Positions 27,632 to 40,642 of a stretch of DNA of 64,000 nt are shown in pieces; within the stretch, counting starts at the first letter, position 1; each line of letters starts with the position of its first letter. The stretch lies in assembly GCA_002077065.1 (NCBI GenBank), contig NAJO01000045.1:62001-126000 (forward strand). Reading direction: 5' to 3'. The translations under genes were made by a program, and so were the position numbers. This stretch comes from Cryoendolithus antarcticus (lineage: Eukaryota; Ascomycota; Dothideomycetes; Cladosporiales; Cladosporiaceae). The notes under the pieces are model-generated. The model was given only the letters and a program-made list of their open reading frames with translations, had not been told where the DNA came from and did no database searches.

Positions 27632-30600
27632 CTACAAAAAACCCTTGCTCAAACTACTCTTCCGCTCCGGAACCGCAAGCTTCACCTCTCCATTCGCGCT
27701 ACCCGGCGGTCTAACACCACTGCCCCTCCGACTCCCGCCTCCGTAGTCGCTCAGACCCGCGGAGATGCCAAGGCGATCGGATCCACGCACTGACCCGCGC
27801 TCAACGCGTAGACCGCGAAGGGATTCGATCTCCCGCTCTAGTCGCAGCCGAGCTTCCTTTTCTTCGCGGAGCTCACGCTCAGCGCGCTTGGCGGAAAGTT
27901 GGGCAGAGGAGTCAGAGGCTTGTAGCTCATCTATCGTGGTGAGGAGGCGATCGATTTTCTCGCGGGACTTTGAGAGGTCATCGGACAGGAGCTGGGAAGA
28001 CTTCTCGCGCCGGGTTATCTGGGATTGTAGGTCTTTGACTGTGCGGTCGACGTTTCGGACGCTGCGGGATTCGGTTGCGCGGGTACTCTCCAGGGAGTCG
28101 AGTGTGGATTCGAGCTAGCGTGGTATGTTAGCTGGGGTTTCAGCGGGCACTGGGGAAAGGGTGAAGACTTACCTCCTGTATGCGGCTGTTCAGGAAGCGA
28201 ACATCGCCGCTCCCAGTGCTGTACCCTTTCGTCTCGAGGTCCACGCATCGCAGCTGCAACTCCTTGACGCCCTTCTCCAGCGCGGCTTTCTCGCGATGCA
28301 GATCTACACCCCTCTGTCGCTCGGCGGTGATATCTTTCTGCACTTCCTGCGCGAGCAGCTCAGCTCTGCGCATCTTGCCCACAGCGGCAGAAGCAATATC
28401 TTCCTGCTGCGCGAGCTTGGTCTTGAGATCCAGGACTTCACGATCTGAAAGCGCCGCGCTTCGCTTCGCAGGCGAGCCATGTAGGGAGAGGTCTTCGAGC
28501 GAGGCTGCTGCGGAAGCAAGTCGGGACTCGATACCTTTCTTCTCTTTCACGAGAAGCTCTCGTTCAGCGACCACGTCGTCAATGTCTGTTCTAAGTGTGC
28601 GGACTTGGCCGAGCAGATCGACGACCTTGGACTGTGCGTCGTTGTGCGCTGTGACTGCTTCGTCGCGAGAATCGGAGAGCGATTGCAATGCGACTTCAAG
28701 GCGGGACTTCTCTTTCGCCCAGGTTGAGCTATTGAGAACTTCATCGTCGCACTTGTTTCGGAGATCTTCGAGCTCGTCGCGCAGGCGGCCGTTCTCGGTG
28801 CGAGCATGAATCACACTCTCCCGCTCGATGTCGAGCTCATTGGTCAAAGTAGCAAGCTCGGTCTGATACTTCTTCCTTGTCTGCTCCATCGACGTCTCCT
28901 TGTCCTCCAGATCCATCGCGCGCTGTGATCGATAGTCCTCGAGCTCATTCTGTAGGCGCTTCTTAGCTTGCAGCGCGCCATCGAGATCCGCAGAGAGGTC
29001 CTCAAGCTTCTCCTCGTACTGCTGTGTCTGCCGTTGCAGATCCTCGACCATCATGTCCATCTGTTTTCGCTCGGACATGATCGTCGCGCAGGTGTCTTCC
29101 GCTTCTCTAGCTTGGGACTTAGCGAATTGCTCAGCGCGAGAGGCTTTCAGCACGGCAATCTCAGCTTGCTCCAGTTTGGCGAAGTACTCGTCTGATCGCG
29201 CTTTGTACATGTCAAGACTTGCCTCGACGTCTTGCAGTTTCGAGACTTCGGTGTCGAGCTTGAATTGCATGTCGGAGAACTCTTGCAAGAGCTGGGAGTG
29301 GTTCGCAGCTGTTTGCTCGCGCTCGTACTTGACTTCACTCAGCTCGGACTTTGCATCGCGGAGGTCGACTTCGACGCCGTTCTTGTGCTGCTTGATGTCG
29401 TCAAAGCTGGTCTTCGCATCTGCCAGCTCGGCAACGGCGGTATTGTGGGTCGTCAGTAGTGAGCGTCGAGACTGCTCTTGCGAGTTGATCAGGTCGTAGA
29501 GTTCCTCGTGGCTCTTAGTCTGTACTTCCTTGAGCGAGAGCTGACCACTTCTGATGCTCTGCTCTAGCGCCGAGACCTTCTTCGCCGAGTCATCGAGCAT
29601 ATCGTGTAGACGGAAGTTCTCCCGCTCCAGCTTTTGCACTCGGCGGACTGAAGGACTCTCCTCTTGCTGGTAGCCGGGTTTCGTCGGGCTGCGATCGATC
29701 TGCGACTGTAGGTGCCTGTTGCGCATCTCCGACATCTGTAGCTGATTCTGCATGAGCTCCAGCTCGCCAGCAAGATCCATTCGATTGTTGAATGTCACTG
29801 TGTCGACTGTCCGGTCGGAACGCGCTGAGTGATCGGTAGCATTGCTCATCTGTCTCTGATGTGATGCAGGCGTAGCATTGCCAGGAGAGAAGGTCTTCGC
29901 TCGTTCGCCAGTCCACTCACGACGGAGATGCGACGGCGAGTTCCGGGCGTTAACCTGACTACTGTTCATCTCTTCTAGTAAAGCACGCTTCGAAGATTGG
30001 TGGCGAGTGTCGTTCTCCTGCAGATCTTCGGTATGCTGCGAGCGTACGTTTTCGAGCTGGGCTTCGGCGCGGGACCAGCGATCTGTGGCCATGCGTAAAG
30101 CTTGCTCAGCGAACTCAAGCTTGCAGGCGATGTCAATAGTCTTTTGCATTGAGGCAGAGGTGCCGTCCAGGTTGGCTGGCAGACGGCCGTGCTCAGGGTC
30201 GAAGACTTTAGCAAGTAGTTGCAGATGCTCGCGGGCGTCTTTCAGCTCTTGCTCTCTGCTATCCAGCGAACCCTGCACTGCGCGAGTGTTCTGCTGCGCC
30301 TGCGACTTGAGCTGGCGTTCGGTCTCGAGCTTCCTGTTCGCCTCCGCTAGCTGCAAGTTGATAGTCGACGACTGTTGCTCAGCGTTGCGGGTCGTCTTGT
30401 GCTCGCGGTCGACTTCGTGATTGAGATCTTCAAGGCTCAGCGTAAGCTTCTCCTTCTGCTTCTCCAGCGATGTGATCAGCAGCTGTGAGTCATTGACCTG
30501 TCGCTGCAGCTTCTTGACTTCCTCATCCGCCTTGGTCTTGTCGGCCAGAAGCTGATTCAAGCGAGTGCGTTGGTTGTCGCTGGCCTTGGAGTTTGATCGT

Positions 30601-33600
30601 GCGATGTCGAGATTCTTCTGCTGTACCTTGTTCAGAAGAGCGCGGTTGTCATTCTCCGAAGCTGTCAGTCGACCCTTGATCGTCACTACCTCACGCTCAA
30701 GGCGCAACTTATCCTGATCGTGATGCAGCTTGAAGGAGTCGGAGTCCGAGATCAGCTGCTTCAGTCGCTGAACCTCACCAGCAAATTGATTGCGCTCCCT
30801 CTCCAGGGCGTCGTTCTGCTGCACAGCCTCGTCGAAGTCACGGCGTAGGGCGCCATGTCGCTCATTCGCTTGTGCAGTAACTTTGCGCTCAGCTACGGTC
30901 TCGCACTCGAGCTTTGCCTCCTGCAGCTCGATGAACTTCTTTCGCAAGCCTTGGAGCTCGGCCTGGTACTCCTTGCGCTCTTCCTCAGCTTGTTCTCTTG
31001 CAGTTGTAGCTCGCCGAGTGACGTCTGACTGGGTGTACATCTCCCTCTCGATAGTGAGCTTGCTCTCGTTGAGGGCATCATACTCCCGCTTGAGGTCGTC
31101 CAGCTCAGCAGAGGCGATCTGCTTGACATCGTCGCGGGACTGGCGCTCGCGACTGAGATCTGTCTGTGCCTGGAAGAGATCACCCTTGATGTCGTGCAGT
31201 TGTGCCTCGAGCATCTCGACTTGTTCGTTCGCAGATGTATGCTCGTCCAGCGCCCGCCTGGCGTCAGCTGCTTCGCGCTCCAGCTGTGCATGTTGTGTCC
31301 GCACAGCGTCCATCTCAGCGCGCGTCCGACGTAGCTGATCTTGCACGCTGCTGTGTTGACCAGTGAGCTGGAGCTTCTCATCCTCAAATCGCTTCCGATC
31401 GTCCTGGAACTTCCGCATGTCACTTCTCAAGATGGCCAGCTCGCTGTCTTTGCGTCGGATGACATCTTCGAACTTCGCTGATGTGGACGAAAGGTCTGAC
31501 ATTTGTTGGCGTACCGAGCGATTCTCGTCAAGCAGCTCCCTAACCTGCTTCTTGGCACCTTGCAGATCCTGATTAGCAGTCGACAGCTTCTGGTCGAGCT
31601 CCTGGTCGTTGGTGAGTAACTTCTTCTCGAGATCCTCGAGCTTTCGCTCCCGCAGGCTGAGCTGACTCTGGAGCATGCGAATCTCCTGCGAAAGCCGGTC
31701 TTCTTGCTCACTTGTCTGCGATTTGGTGTGCTCCACGGCTTGCAAATGAGCGTCGAGCTCCGCCATGCGATCATTGAGATCGGCCTTCTCGCTTTCCAGG
31801 CGCGTGATGATCTGACTAGCTTGTTCGACCTGCTTCAATCGGATCGCTGCCTCGTCCTCAGCAGCCTTCTTCGCAGCAATGAGCTCATCAATCTGTCCTT
31901 CAAGGTTATCCTGGTCATCAAGCGAGCCCTGAAGCTTCTCCGTCAGCTCTGCCTCTCGATCTTGAAGGCGCCGGAAGATCTCGTCCTTATCCAGTGCAAG
32001 TGCTCGCTCGGCTTCGAGAGTCTGCTGCACGTTCTTGATAGCGGCCTCGGCCTTACGACGGTCATCTTCGATCTTGAGTCTGTGCTGCTCTTCCAGTTCC
32101 ATCTTCTGGCGAAGCTTCTCGATCTCCTCCTCGCGCTTTTTGACTTCGATCGATTGCTGCGTGGCACCTAGCATGGGCTTCATCTGCACGAACAGTCGCC
32201 ACCACGGGTTTGACTGCATCTGCAAGTACACCTTGAAGTTGCGCTGGATCACTCGAGTAGCTTCTGCTCGGTAGAGCTGCTTGTGTGCGATCCGTCGCTG
32301 CGTAAAGCCACGAGCGACAGACTGGAAGCGCGCAACAATGTCACGGATCAGCGTGTCACGAGCCTCTTCAAGCTCGGCAAGTACACCAGCACGGAAGAAG
32401 ACCTTGGTAAGACCGACTCGGTACCATGACTTGTCGAGATTCAGCTTCTCAAGCATAAGCTTACAGGCTGCCTGACCCTCAATGTAGCCCTTCGGCATAT
32501 TCTTGCACAAGATCTCGTAGCGGGCGCGGAATTCGGCGAAAGGCAGTCTGTTCGGGAAGCCAGTCCGGGCAATTCGAATACCTTCCAGGACACCATTGCA
32601 ACGCAGCTGGTCTAGTACAAGCGGTGCGCTGAAGTCCCGTGGCCGCTTCTTGTGGTTGGGTAGAATACATCGGACGAAGTGAGGGTGTGTCGAGTGCAGT
32701 TGATTCATTAGTGTCGATAGCTGCTCCTTGTGCCTTTGAGCGACAGTGCGGAAAAGACCTCGCTTGACACGACTGCGCATACCGCCCTCTCCAGCATCAT
32801 CAGTGTCAGCGCAGTCAGAGAAGAGCTGAGCAACATGCTTGTTGGAGGAACGAGCAAGTAGCCGGGTGATATTGTCGTTCAGAGGATCCTTGTTCTTCTC
32901 CAGCCAGCCTTCGGTAGAGTATTCGACTTCGGCAGCGTAGTGTGTGAGCATGAAACCCTGAGTGAGTAGCGAGCGCTTGTACTTGGGTGTCTTGCGATCC
33001 CACAGCGAGTGTAGCTTCTCAGTGAAACTCTTGTCAGTGGCCTTGGGCATTACAGAGTCCTCGTCCAGGCAGGAGAAGATACCGATCGGGTTTGGTAGCT
33101 CGATCAAGTCGATCGTTGGCTGCAAGTCTCGCCCAAAATCAATGAACTTCCACTCAATCTGCTCTCTCGCGTATTCCTCTTGCTCAAGGACAAACATGTG
33201 ATGATTGAAGAATTGCTGGAGCTTCTCGTTGGTGTAATTGATGCACAGCTGCTCAAAGCTGTTGTCCTCGAAGATCTCGAATCCGGCGATGTCGAGAACG
33301 CCGATGAAGCAGGTGTCTTCTGAGTACGAGCCCGATGATGTGCGATCCAGCTGTCGATTAATCCGAGTGACAAGATCCCCGAAGCCGCGTTCGTAGATGC
33401 CTTTCGCCAGCGCGTCGATCGCAAGTCGTGCCTGTTCTGGAGTCTGTGCCTTCTCGACCCACTCATTCCCAGCCTTGACACGAGGATGCAAGAGAGCCGT
33501 CACAAAGGTAGACGCATCTACACCCATAAGATGACAAGCCTTGCGGACCGCTTCCTCGCCATCGGGATGTAGCGCAGCCTGATCGCCGCGCAGACTCTCC

Positions 33601-34946
33601 TTCACCACTTGTATGTTACCCAGGTGCAGGACGCAAGCGATCATGGCTAGTACCGCCTTCTGGTCCTTCTCCGAGAAGTTCATGATGTGAAATGCTTCGA
33701 GCAAAGAGTTCCACTCAGCAACATCAGACATACCAGAGATGGTGTCATTGCCATGCCGGGTATATTCAAAGTCTTCCACATCCATTCCATCGAGGAGCAG
33801 ATCTCGCCGCATTGCCCGATCCGCGCCTTGTAACAGCTGGTAGAAGACATGGTAATTCCGCTCGTACGAGTTCAACTTCACCACTCGACTCTTCTCAAGC
33901 AGGTACCAGTCGATGAAAGCTCCAGCAATTTGACCAGACCGTGTGAACTTGATCCTGATAAACTTGCCAAAACGTGACGAATTGTTATTCCGCACTGTCT
34001 GAGCATTACCGAAGGCCTCCAGGATCGGATTCGCTCTCAGTATCTGCTCTGACAAATTCGACAACTGTCGTCCGCCAGACTTGGCTCGAGGAGTGTCCGA
34101 GGTCGCCACTGCAGCCAAGTACTGTATCACCTTCTTCGTGTTCTCGGTCTTGCCAGCACCAGACTCACCCGTCACCAGGATGGACTGATTCTCACCCTCG
34201 TCCACCAGACTTCGGAACGCCTCATCAGCCATGGCGAATATGTGCGGCTTCGTCTCATCCCTGCTCTGTCCTTTGTACATATTGACATAGTCTCGTCCAT
34301 AGATTGGCAGTGGCGCATATGGATTCACAGTCACTAGGAAAAGTCCAGAGTACGTGTAGATCAGGTCCGCCAGGTATCGCTGGTGCAGGTTGTGTACCAC
34401 GCTTGCCTCGTTCAGATGCGTCAACTCAGCCATGTCATCTGCCTTGTCGAACTTCGCAGGATTGACTTTGTCCACGCCATCTGCAGGCGCATCGCGTTGA
34501 CTCCCATTATCGCATTGTATTCGTAGCATCCCGTCTGGCAAGTCTTCCACCACCCAGCCCTTGACGAATGCCTTTGCATCATCTTTGACCCAGACGTATC
34601 GCTTTCCAGAGAAGTCATTCTCGCCATCGATACCTCGCACCCTATCTGTCTGTCCATCCAAGCTCTCCTGCTCTATGAACTTTGGCGCAAACGTCCCAAC
34701 AGGCGAAGCGCCGCGCGCAGACCCTAGTCTTCTCGAGTCGCTTCGGGCCAGTCCAGATGGTCGCAAATCAGATGTTGACTGATTCCTCATATGCCCTGGC
34801 GGGAAGTTTGGCGAGATGGGTGCTTGTGCGATGCCCGATCGCGTTCGAGCATGTCCGGGTGGCGGACCAGGCGATGGAGTGTCCGCATCACGAGGGCCCA
34901 TTGTGCTGTTCCGCCATCGTGGCCCATTCTGCGCCTGCGCACTCAT
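27632..34946 (-). CDS. MYO1: Class II myosin heavy chain
   Basis: Conventional (type II) myosin that drives the contractile actomyosin ring at septation. Exons 28173-34946 and 27632-28114 give 2418 aa; the 58-nt intron is in phase 0 after RIQE. A ~85-residue disordered Pro/Ser/Arg leader precedes the SH3-like region (YVWVKDDAKAFVKGWVVED). The motor domain follows: P-loop GESGAGKTE near residue 260, switch I NNNSSRFGKF, switch II DIAGFEIFEDNSFEQLCINY near 550, actin-binding HFVRCILPN and the converter TGFPNRLPF. IQ-type sequence (VARGFTQRRIAHKQ and a second copy) is at ~870-920. From ~945 to ~2330 is nearly unbroken heptad coiled coil with short Ser-rich breaks. The C-terminus (VPERKSSLSKGFL) is non-helical. 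Length is usual for filamentous ascomycetes; the yeast homologue Myo1 is shorter. No catalytic defect was seen. Confidence 0.96.
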
Positions 34947-35597
34947 TGCGCCTTTTGCTCGTGCAATGTCTCAGTGAGACGCGTGCTCAGATACGCGCAT
35001 CTATAGTCCAGTGTTCGAGGCCATGAACAAGACTTCAATCGCTCGAAACGATCGGATCTTCAGTATTATGTACAGATGACACTCTCGGAGTCGTGAAGTC
35101 GTGATGGCGATGCTCATCTGCTGCCCACCAGTCGAGATAGTCGCTCTTGCTTCAATCGCAATTTAGAGTTTCCATGCGTAAACACCAAAAGCCGCTAGCA
35201 ACGATGGCTTCTCCGAGATTTGTCCGCGCCGACTTCCATCTGGTGACACCCCCCCTCCCGTCCACGACACCGCACTAGCTCTCTCCACCGCGACGCCCTC
35301 CGCATCATCGCGTAGAGTACTACGCTGTTGTTCTCGTTACGCTCGCTTCATGTGCAAGCGCGAACTGTACAGATCGCGACACATCGCTCAAACCGTATCG
35401 AAGATTCTTCTCGGTGGTGCGCTCGAGACGCGCCGAACGACTGGGCCGTCGCGATATCTGCATAGTACCATCGAGCGCAGACGAGGTGTTGGTTGTGATC
35501 ACTGTTCCCCTTGACTTTGGCGTATACGGTCGGTGAACGACGGTTTGGAGGCATACAGCGCCAGCTGCGTCGAGGCTGCACAACACTCGCGTAAGAT
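34947..35597. promoter_or_regulatory. Divergent upstream region of myosin II and the zf-C3H1 gene
   Basis: A 651-base interval between two divergent start codons, with a run of C near 35250. It is a probable bidirectional promoter; no recognised factor site was called. Confidence 0.4.
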
Positions 35598-38500
35598 ATG
35601 GCATCCTCGACTCCATCAGCTGCCCAACAGGGCAATGCGGCATCAAATGTCCAACCGCCAGCTGTGGATATGAGCGCGTTGTTGCAAGGCATATCATCCG
35701 AACAACTCGCGGTGATCGGACATCTGTTCCAGACAGGGCAGCTCCAATTGCCACCACAACCTCCACAGACTCTCGTGCCAACACCGAGTCAAGATGCGAG
35801 GCTGTCCACAGAGGGTGTGAACGGCGTGAGGCCGACGAGCAACGGTCACACGAATCGTGTTGCTGCAGATAAAGAGGAAGGGGAATGGGATGAAGATGAC
35901 ATGGACATCAGTGGACAGCGTGACTTTTTACATCCCCCACCTACAGGTCCTCGCAAGCGGAGTCCTGCTGCGACAGACCGTCGACGACGACCCAGTGATG
36001 GCAAGAATCGAATGCGAAAGCTCAGTGTGACACACCCTTCGCCACTCGTGTCTGCCAGAGTCTCAGCGCATCGGCAGGCCAAACGAGATGCCGCCAAAAC
36101 TTTCATTCTGGCTGTGCACGAGGCTGGCTTCTCTTTTGACGATTTGGCTAGGGAAGTGAACGATGCTCGCTTACTAGGTGTACTGTTTCATGAGCTGGGC
36201 CTTGGAGTTGCTCCCGTTCGTAAGAAGCAGGCGGATGTTCCAAGTTCCGCGAGACTACTCGATCAAATCGCCCCAGCACCACAGCCAACGGCTTCGAACT
36301 TGATAACGGCTTCTCCGTCACAGCCGCCGAATACCACATCACCAACAGCCGATCGTAACACTCTCACAAAGCCAGCAGCCGCTATCGCCGCGACGTCTTC
36401 CCTGCCAAAATTGGCTTCTGCAATCAAGAAGACTGCGCCTGTCAAACCAGCCGAGGCTGGTGACCGCTCGGCATATCTGGCTCGACTTCAAGCTTTGAAG
36501 AGCAAGGCAGCCGCACCAGCTTCGAAGACGAACGCCACCGACGCCGCGCCGTCCCAGTCGGTAGCGTCGCCGAGATCTGAGCCGCCTGCCTCAATTACGG
36601 CAACAAAGCAGACGCGATCAATTCCAGCAGCGATGCCAACGGCGACGCGAGAGCTTCCAGCGTCGCCAGCCATTAGCATGAATCCGCCCATTATGCCTGC
36701 AGAGGCCCGGCCAAAAACCCAGATAAACACAGAGCTGGTGAAACAGCGTCTGGCAGCTCTCAAGGAAGCGCGAACTCGCAAAGATGTAGGTGACATCACG
36801 CCCAGTAGCGCTCAGCCTGGGTCACAGCTTGGCGGCGCGAGTGGATCCGCCATGTATAATGCTGTCGCGCAGGCAGTCCACGCTGCCGCGCCCGATCTCT
36901 CCTCTCAACATGTGCACGACGCCGTTGCTGCCATTGCATCTCAATCTGTACAGCCTACTCCGTTACCCACAGCAAGCGTGCAAGATAGCTCCAGCAGCAG
37001 TGCTGCGCAGCACATGCAAGATCAGGCATCTTCGCAACAACAGCCTCCAGCGCCATTTGCCAGTCTGCCAGTCTACTCGCCATCTGGAGCATCCTTCGGT
37101 GGTCTGCCCGGCCTGCCAGGACTGTTCATGTCAGGCAGCCCATTCGGCACACATCTGCCCGGACTTCCACTACCGTCAGCGCCACCGACACAGACTATAT
37201 TCGGAGCGCAGCCAATCGCATCGTTCGTGCCCAAAGCTGCCCTTGGGCATACCTCATCAAATGCGCCTAGCACCTATGACTCGGATTCATCTAGTCACCT
37301 GAACAGCGTTTTCTCCCCATCAGATCCTGGCAACTCTGTCGCACTCAGCGCGAGTGCAGCAGGAGTCAAGCGTGGCAGTGCTGCTATAAGCACGTACCCA
37401 AGCAAGCGAACATTCGGCAAGCCAGTGATCGATCATGTGGTCATCGACAATAGCGATGAGGAAGGCGAGGTGGACGAGGAGGAAGAGTCAGAGTTCGACG
37501 AGGACGACATGGATATTGAAGACGCTGATACAGCTGCGAGCACTAATGTGCCCGCGATGACTTCAGGCAACCGCAACGTACAGAACGCACTACCACCGTC
37601 TGCGATTGCTCTGCCGAGTCCTGGCAGCTTTACAGCAGACATGACCTCTGGCAGTAGCACACCCGGCGGAACGGCTTACCATCGTAAGCTGCTAGAGATT
37701 CAGGAGATGAACAAGCGAATAGAAAATATGCGGGCACAGAAAGCGAAGGCACGAGGATCAAGCACACCCGTGCAGAACGGCACGTCCACAGCAGTGGATA
37801 TGGCATCTATAGCGCCGCCCAGCACAGGCGCCGTTGGTCAAGAGGCTGCGCCACCTGCTGACACGTCCGTCGAATCTGCTGCCAATATGCTTGTCAAGGC
37901 AGACGAGGCATTAGATAAGCTGTCAGATTCTAGCACAGCCGACGAAATGGATGTGTCCAGCGAAGAGGACGGCGAGGTCGAGGAGGATGTGCCTTCAGAG
38001 CAGATTGCTCTAGCCGTCGAGGACGACGCTGCAGACGAGCACTATGAGACCGAATTGCTTGAGCAAGACGACGATTTGCAGGCTGGATCAGCAACTGACG
38101 GGGCCACCAAGACGAGTGCCGAGGCCCAGCTCGGTCAGATTGTCGCACAGCCATTTGAAGATGAGAGCAGTGACAATTCGTCCGATGGTGAGATCGAAAA
38201 GATTCCGGCGCCGATCCCGGTCAGCGCCGTCCCAGAGCCTTCCCAAGATATTGACTCAAGCGATGCTTCCTCAATGGACGACAGTGACGCAGAGATGTAC
38301 GGAACCGCGCAGCATGCTGTTCTGCCATCTACTCTACCTTCCAGTGCTGTCAACACACAACCCGCGCCTACATCTCGATTGGATCATGTTGAGCAAGTGG
38401 TCTCCCTCTCACCGGATGAGGAGTCTGAAGACGACTACGAGCCGGAGGATACGCGCGAATTGCTAGAGCCAACTATGCAAGAGCCTCTGTCGGATGCACC

Positions 38501-39508
38501 TGTGCAGGAGTTGACCCAAGATCGAGACGCGCGCCCCGCGCAATCCAACGGTGCAGTCTTCAAGGCCAAGGATGTAGCCAAGGTGCAAATCTCCACTATG
38601 TCCAGAACTGAGGAGCTTGCTTCGCGAAGGGAGGACCGTCTCGAGGAAGAGAGACTGTCCGAAGAAGCCCGCAAGGCGAGGATAGCTGCCAAGCTGGCTG
38701 AGCTGGGCAACGCAGGCATGTCCCACGCGGAGCGCAATGCTGCGGCAGGGTCGTCGATGGCACCGGCGCCTCTACAGGCCGACAGCCCTGGTCTACAATC
38801 GAGCGCGGTCGCCACGGACAGTGAAGATTTCGCGCAGGTATACGACCTAGACGTTGCGCCAGAGCTACAGTCAGCTCGTGAAGAGAAAGTAGACGAAATC
38901 GAAGAGGTGGGTCCAGATCGCTTATGCAAGGGAAAGAATCAATACTGAAGTGCGCATTAGCCGGACGAGCAAGCGAAGTCGCGCTTCACGCCCTACCAGA
39001 CGCCGCTGGCACGCTTCAAGAACTTCCGCTATCATCCAGAGTTCAACTCGTATGTGCCAGGCGGCCACAAGTCCTTGACGTACAACAACAAGATCAAGGA
39101 TCAAGTTGCCCTCTGCAGCACTGAGCTTGACGGTAAGCAATGCACGAGGACTGACTGCGAATTTCAGCACTTTCGTGACATTGCTTACAATGGTGCGTAG
39201 ACGTCATTTCATACAACACACTTGCCCTCCTCACGCGTTCCTTTTCCTGCTCCTTCTGGCGGTGTCCCCGACTGACGCAGACTCACCTGCTCACAGACTC
39301 GGATCTCCTTCGCGTCTATGGCACCAACAACATTCCCGCCGGTACCCCTGAGTCTAAGCAGCGTTGGAAGCAGGGTCTCGGAGCAGTGGTGAAGGCTCTA
39401 CGTGGTACTGATAGCGGCAAAGACGTCAACGCCATAGCCGATGCCATTGTTAAGTTCCGACGTGACTTCCTCAATGCGCCTGATAAGGTGCTCGATCTTG
39501 GTCTCTAG
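35598..39508 (+). CDS. Large acidic protein with C-terminal zf-C3H1 zinc finger
   Basis: Three exons (35598-38906, 38961-39192, 39297-39508) encode 1250 aa. Most of the chain is low complexity (Ala/Ser/Pro/Gln and Asp/Glu-rich) and predicted disordered. It includes an early acidic motif (EEGEWDEDDMDISG) and several 'EEGEVDEEEESEFDEDDMDI'-like patches. Exon 2 begins with a conserved block (FTPYQTPLARFKNFRYHPEF), followed by a compact CCCH finger, C-x8-C-x4-C-x3-H (CSTELDGKQCTRTDCEFQH). This is the Pfam 'putative zinc-finger' zf-C3H1 found in ZFC3H1 and fission yeast Red1, scaffolds of nuclear RNA-surveillance complexes. The last exon is helical. The correct acceptor for exon 3 is the second of two nearby CAGs (39294-39296); the first breaks the frame. 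A nuclear RNA-decay role is inferred from the finger and overall architecture. It is divergent from myosin II. Confidence 0.85.
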
Positions 39509-40642
39509 AGATTCCCGGCAGCGATGCTGACTGGAGGGGAGGAGTCACATTGAAGCGCAGTGGCGCATCTTCTTCCTTCGTTCCTATGACTAGCGACATG
39601 GCATAATTATTATGCTCTGAGTCGATCTTGGCACATTCGACTACACGAATCGCATTGGATTTGATGAGTGGTCAGTAGGCTACACAACGTCTAGACCTGC
39701 TGCCGATGTGCACAGGAGACACATATTAGAGGGAGCGCGCGGTCCTGTCTACTACAGGTGCTCGCGCGGGAATAGCAGGACTTTGGACAACAGATGAACA
39801 ACATGGATACAATGTAACGCCATGCCAAGCAGATGTCAGGACATAGTTGGTGATGGAGCTGATTGCTGGCACAGCCTTAGACAGTCTAAGTACCCTTGTC
39901 CTCCTATATCTCCTACCTTCCATTGACAGCTTGCGCGGTTGGTATACAAGAGATCGTATTGTGAGGACACCTAGCGTGGTGCGGAAAATTGTATTTCGTC
40001 TGTTCACAATGAGGGTTTGAGTGAAGTCGCTGTCGTCTGGTACTGAGCAAAGTCAATGTGGCGCCCCGCTTGGCTATGGCTGGTACGAGCTAGCCCATCC
40101 AGGAAGCCGACTTCATGTCTTCAAGGCCGCCATACCTTGCTCATTACAACCGCCACGACCTTCATACCAACTTCTGATGATCGGCGCCGTTCTGTACAGA
40201 CAATACTAAACCAGCTCCGCGGTTTTACAACTCTTCACTTCACTATACCGGAAAATCACTTTCGAGCCGGCGCCGAGCCCACCTATATATCACACTCCAC
40301 CACGGATCCCGCACCACGAGCTTCACTTCCAGTGCCACGCCGCAGCCAACCTCCTTCCTTGCGCGCACGAACATGTTAGCAGATCGTGCTTGCCGCCGGC
40401 GGGAGGTCCCGCTGAGACCCACTCTGGACCACTAGGAAGGTCTCGAATTCTGAATCCTTCTTGAACCACTCATCCACTTCGATACAGACAACTTTGGATG
40501 TTGGACTTCTCTGGTCAACCTCGGATATTGTTTTATACACTTGCTTGGGCCTCGAGGCCTCTACTGCCTTTGCGCATAGCGCATACACTCCTCGGCTTCG
40601 ACAACCTTCACTTCCCTTGAAATCTCTTCATCCTCGATCATC
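39509..40642. other. Upstream region of the AlkB-like oxygenase gene
   Basis: About 1.1 kb between two plus-strand genes. A TATA-like run (CTATATAT, 40283-40290) lies ~360 bases before the next start codon. A pyrimidine-rich leader precedes the ATG at 40643. Open frames here are short and unsupported. Confidence 0.45.

Noticed and set aside
28140..28180. Apparent early stop of the myosin chain (RIQEVSLHPFPSAR end)
   Set aside because: The stop lies in an intron: GTAAGT follows RIQE and a CTAG acceptor restores an in-frame coiled coil for 160 more residues.
29000..32200. Long plus-strand open frames opposite the myosin rod
   Set aside because: They are shadows created by the strongly biased heptad-repeat codons of the minus-strand rod; none has domain content.
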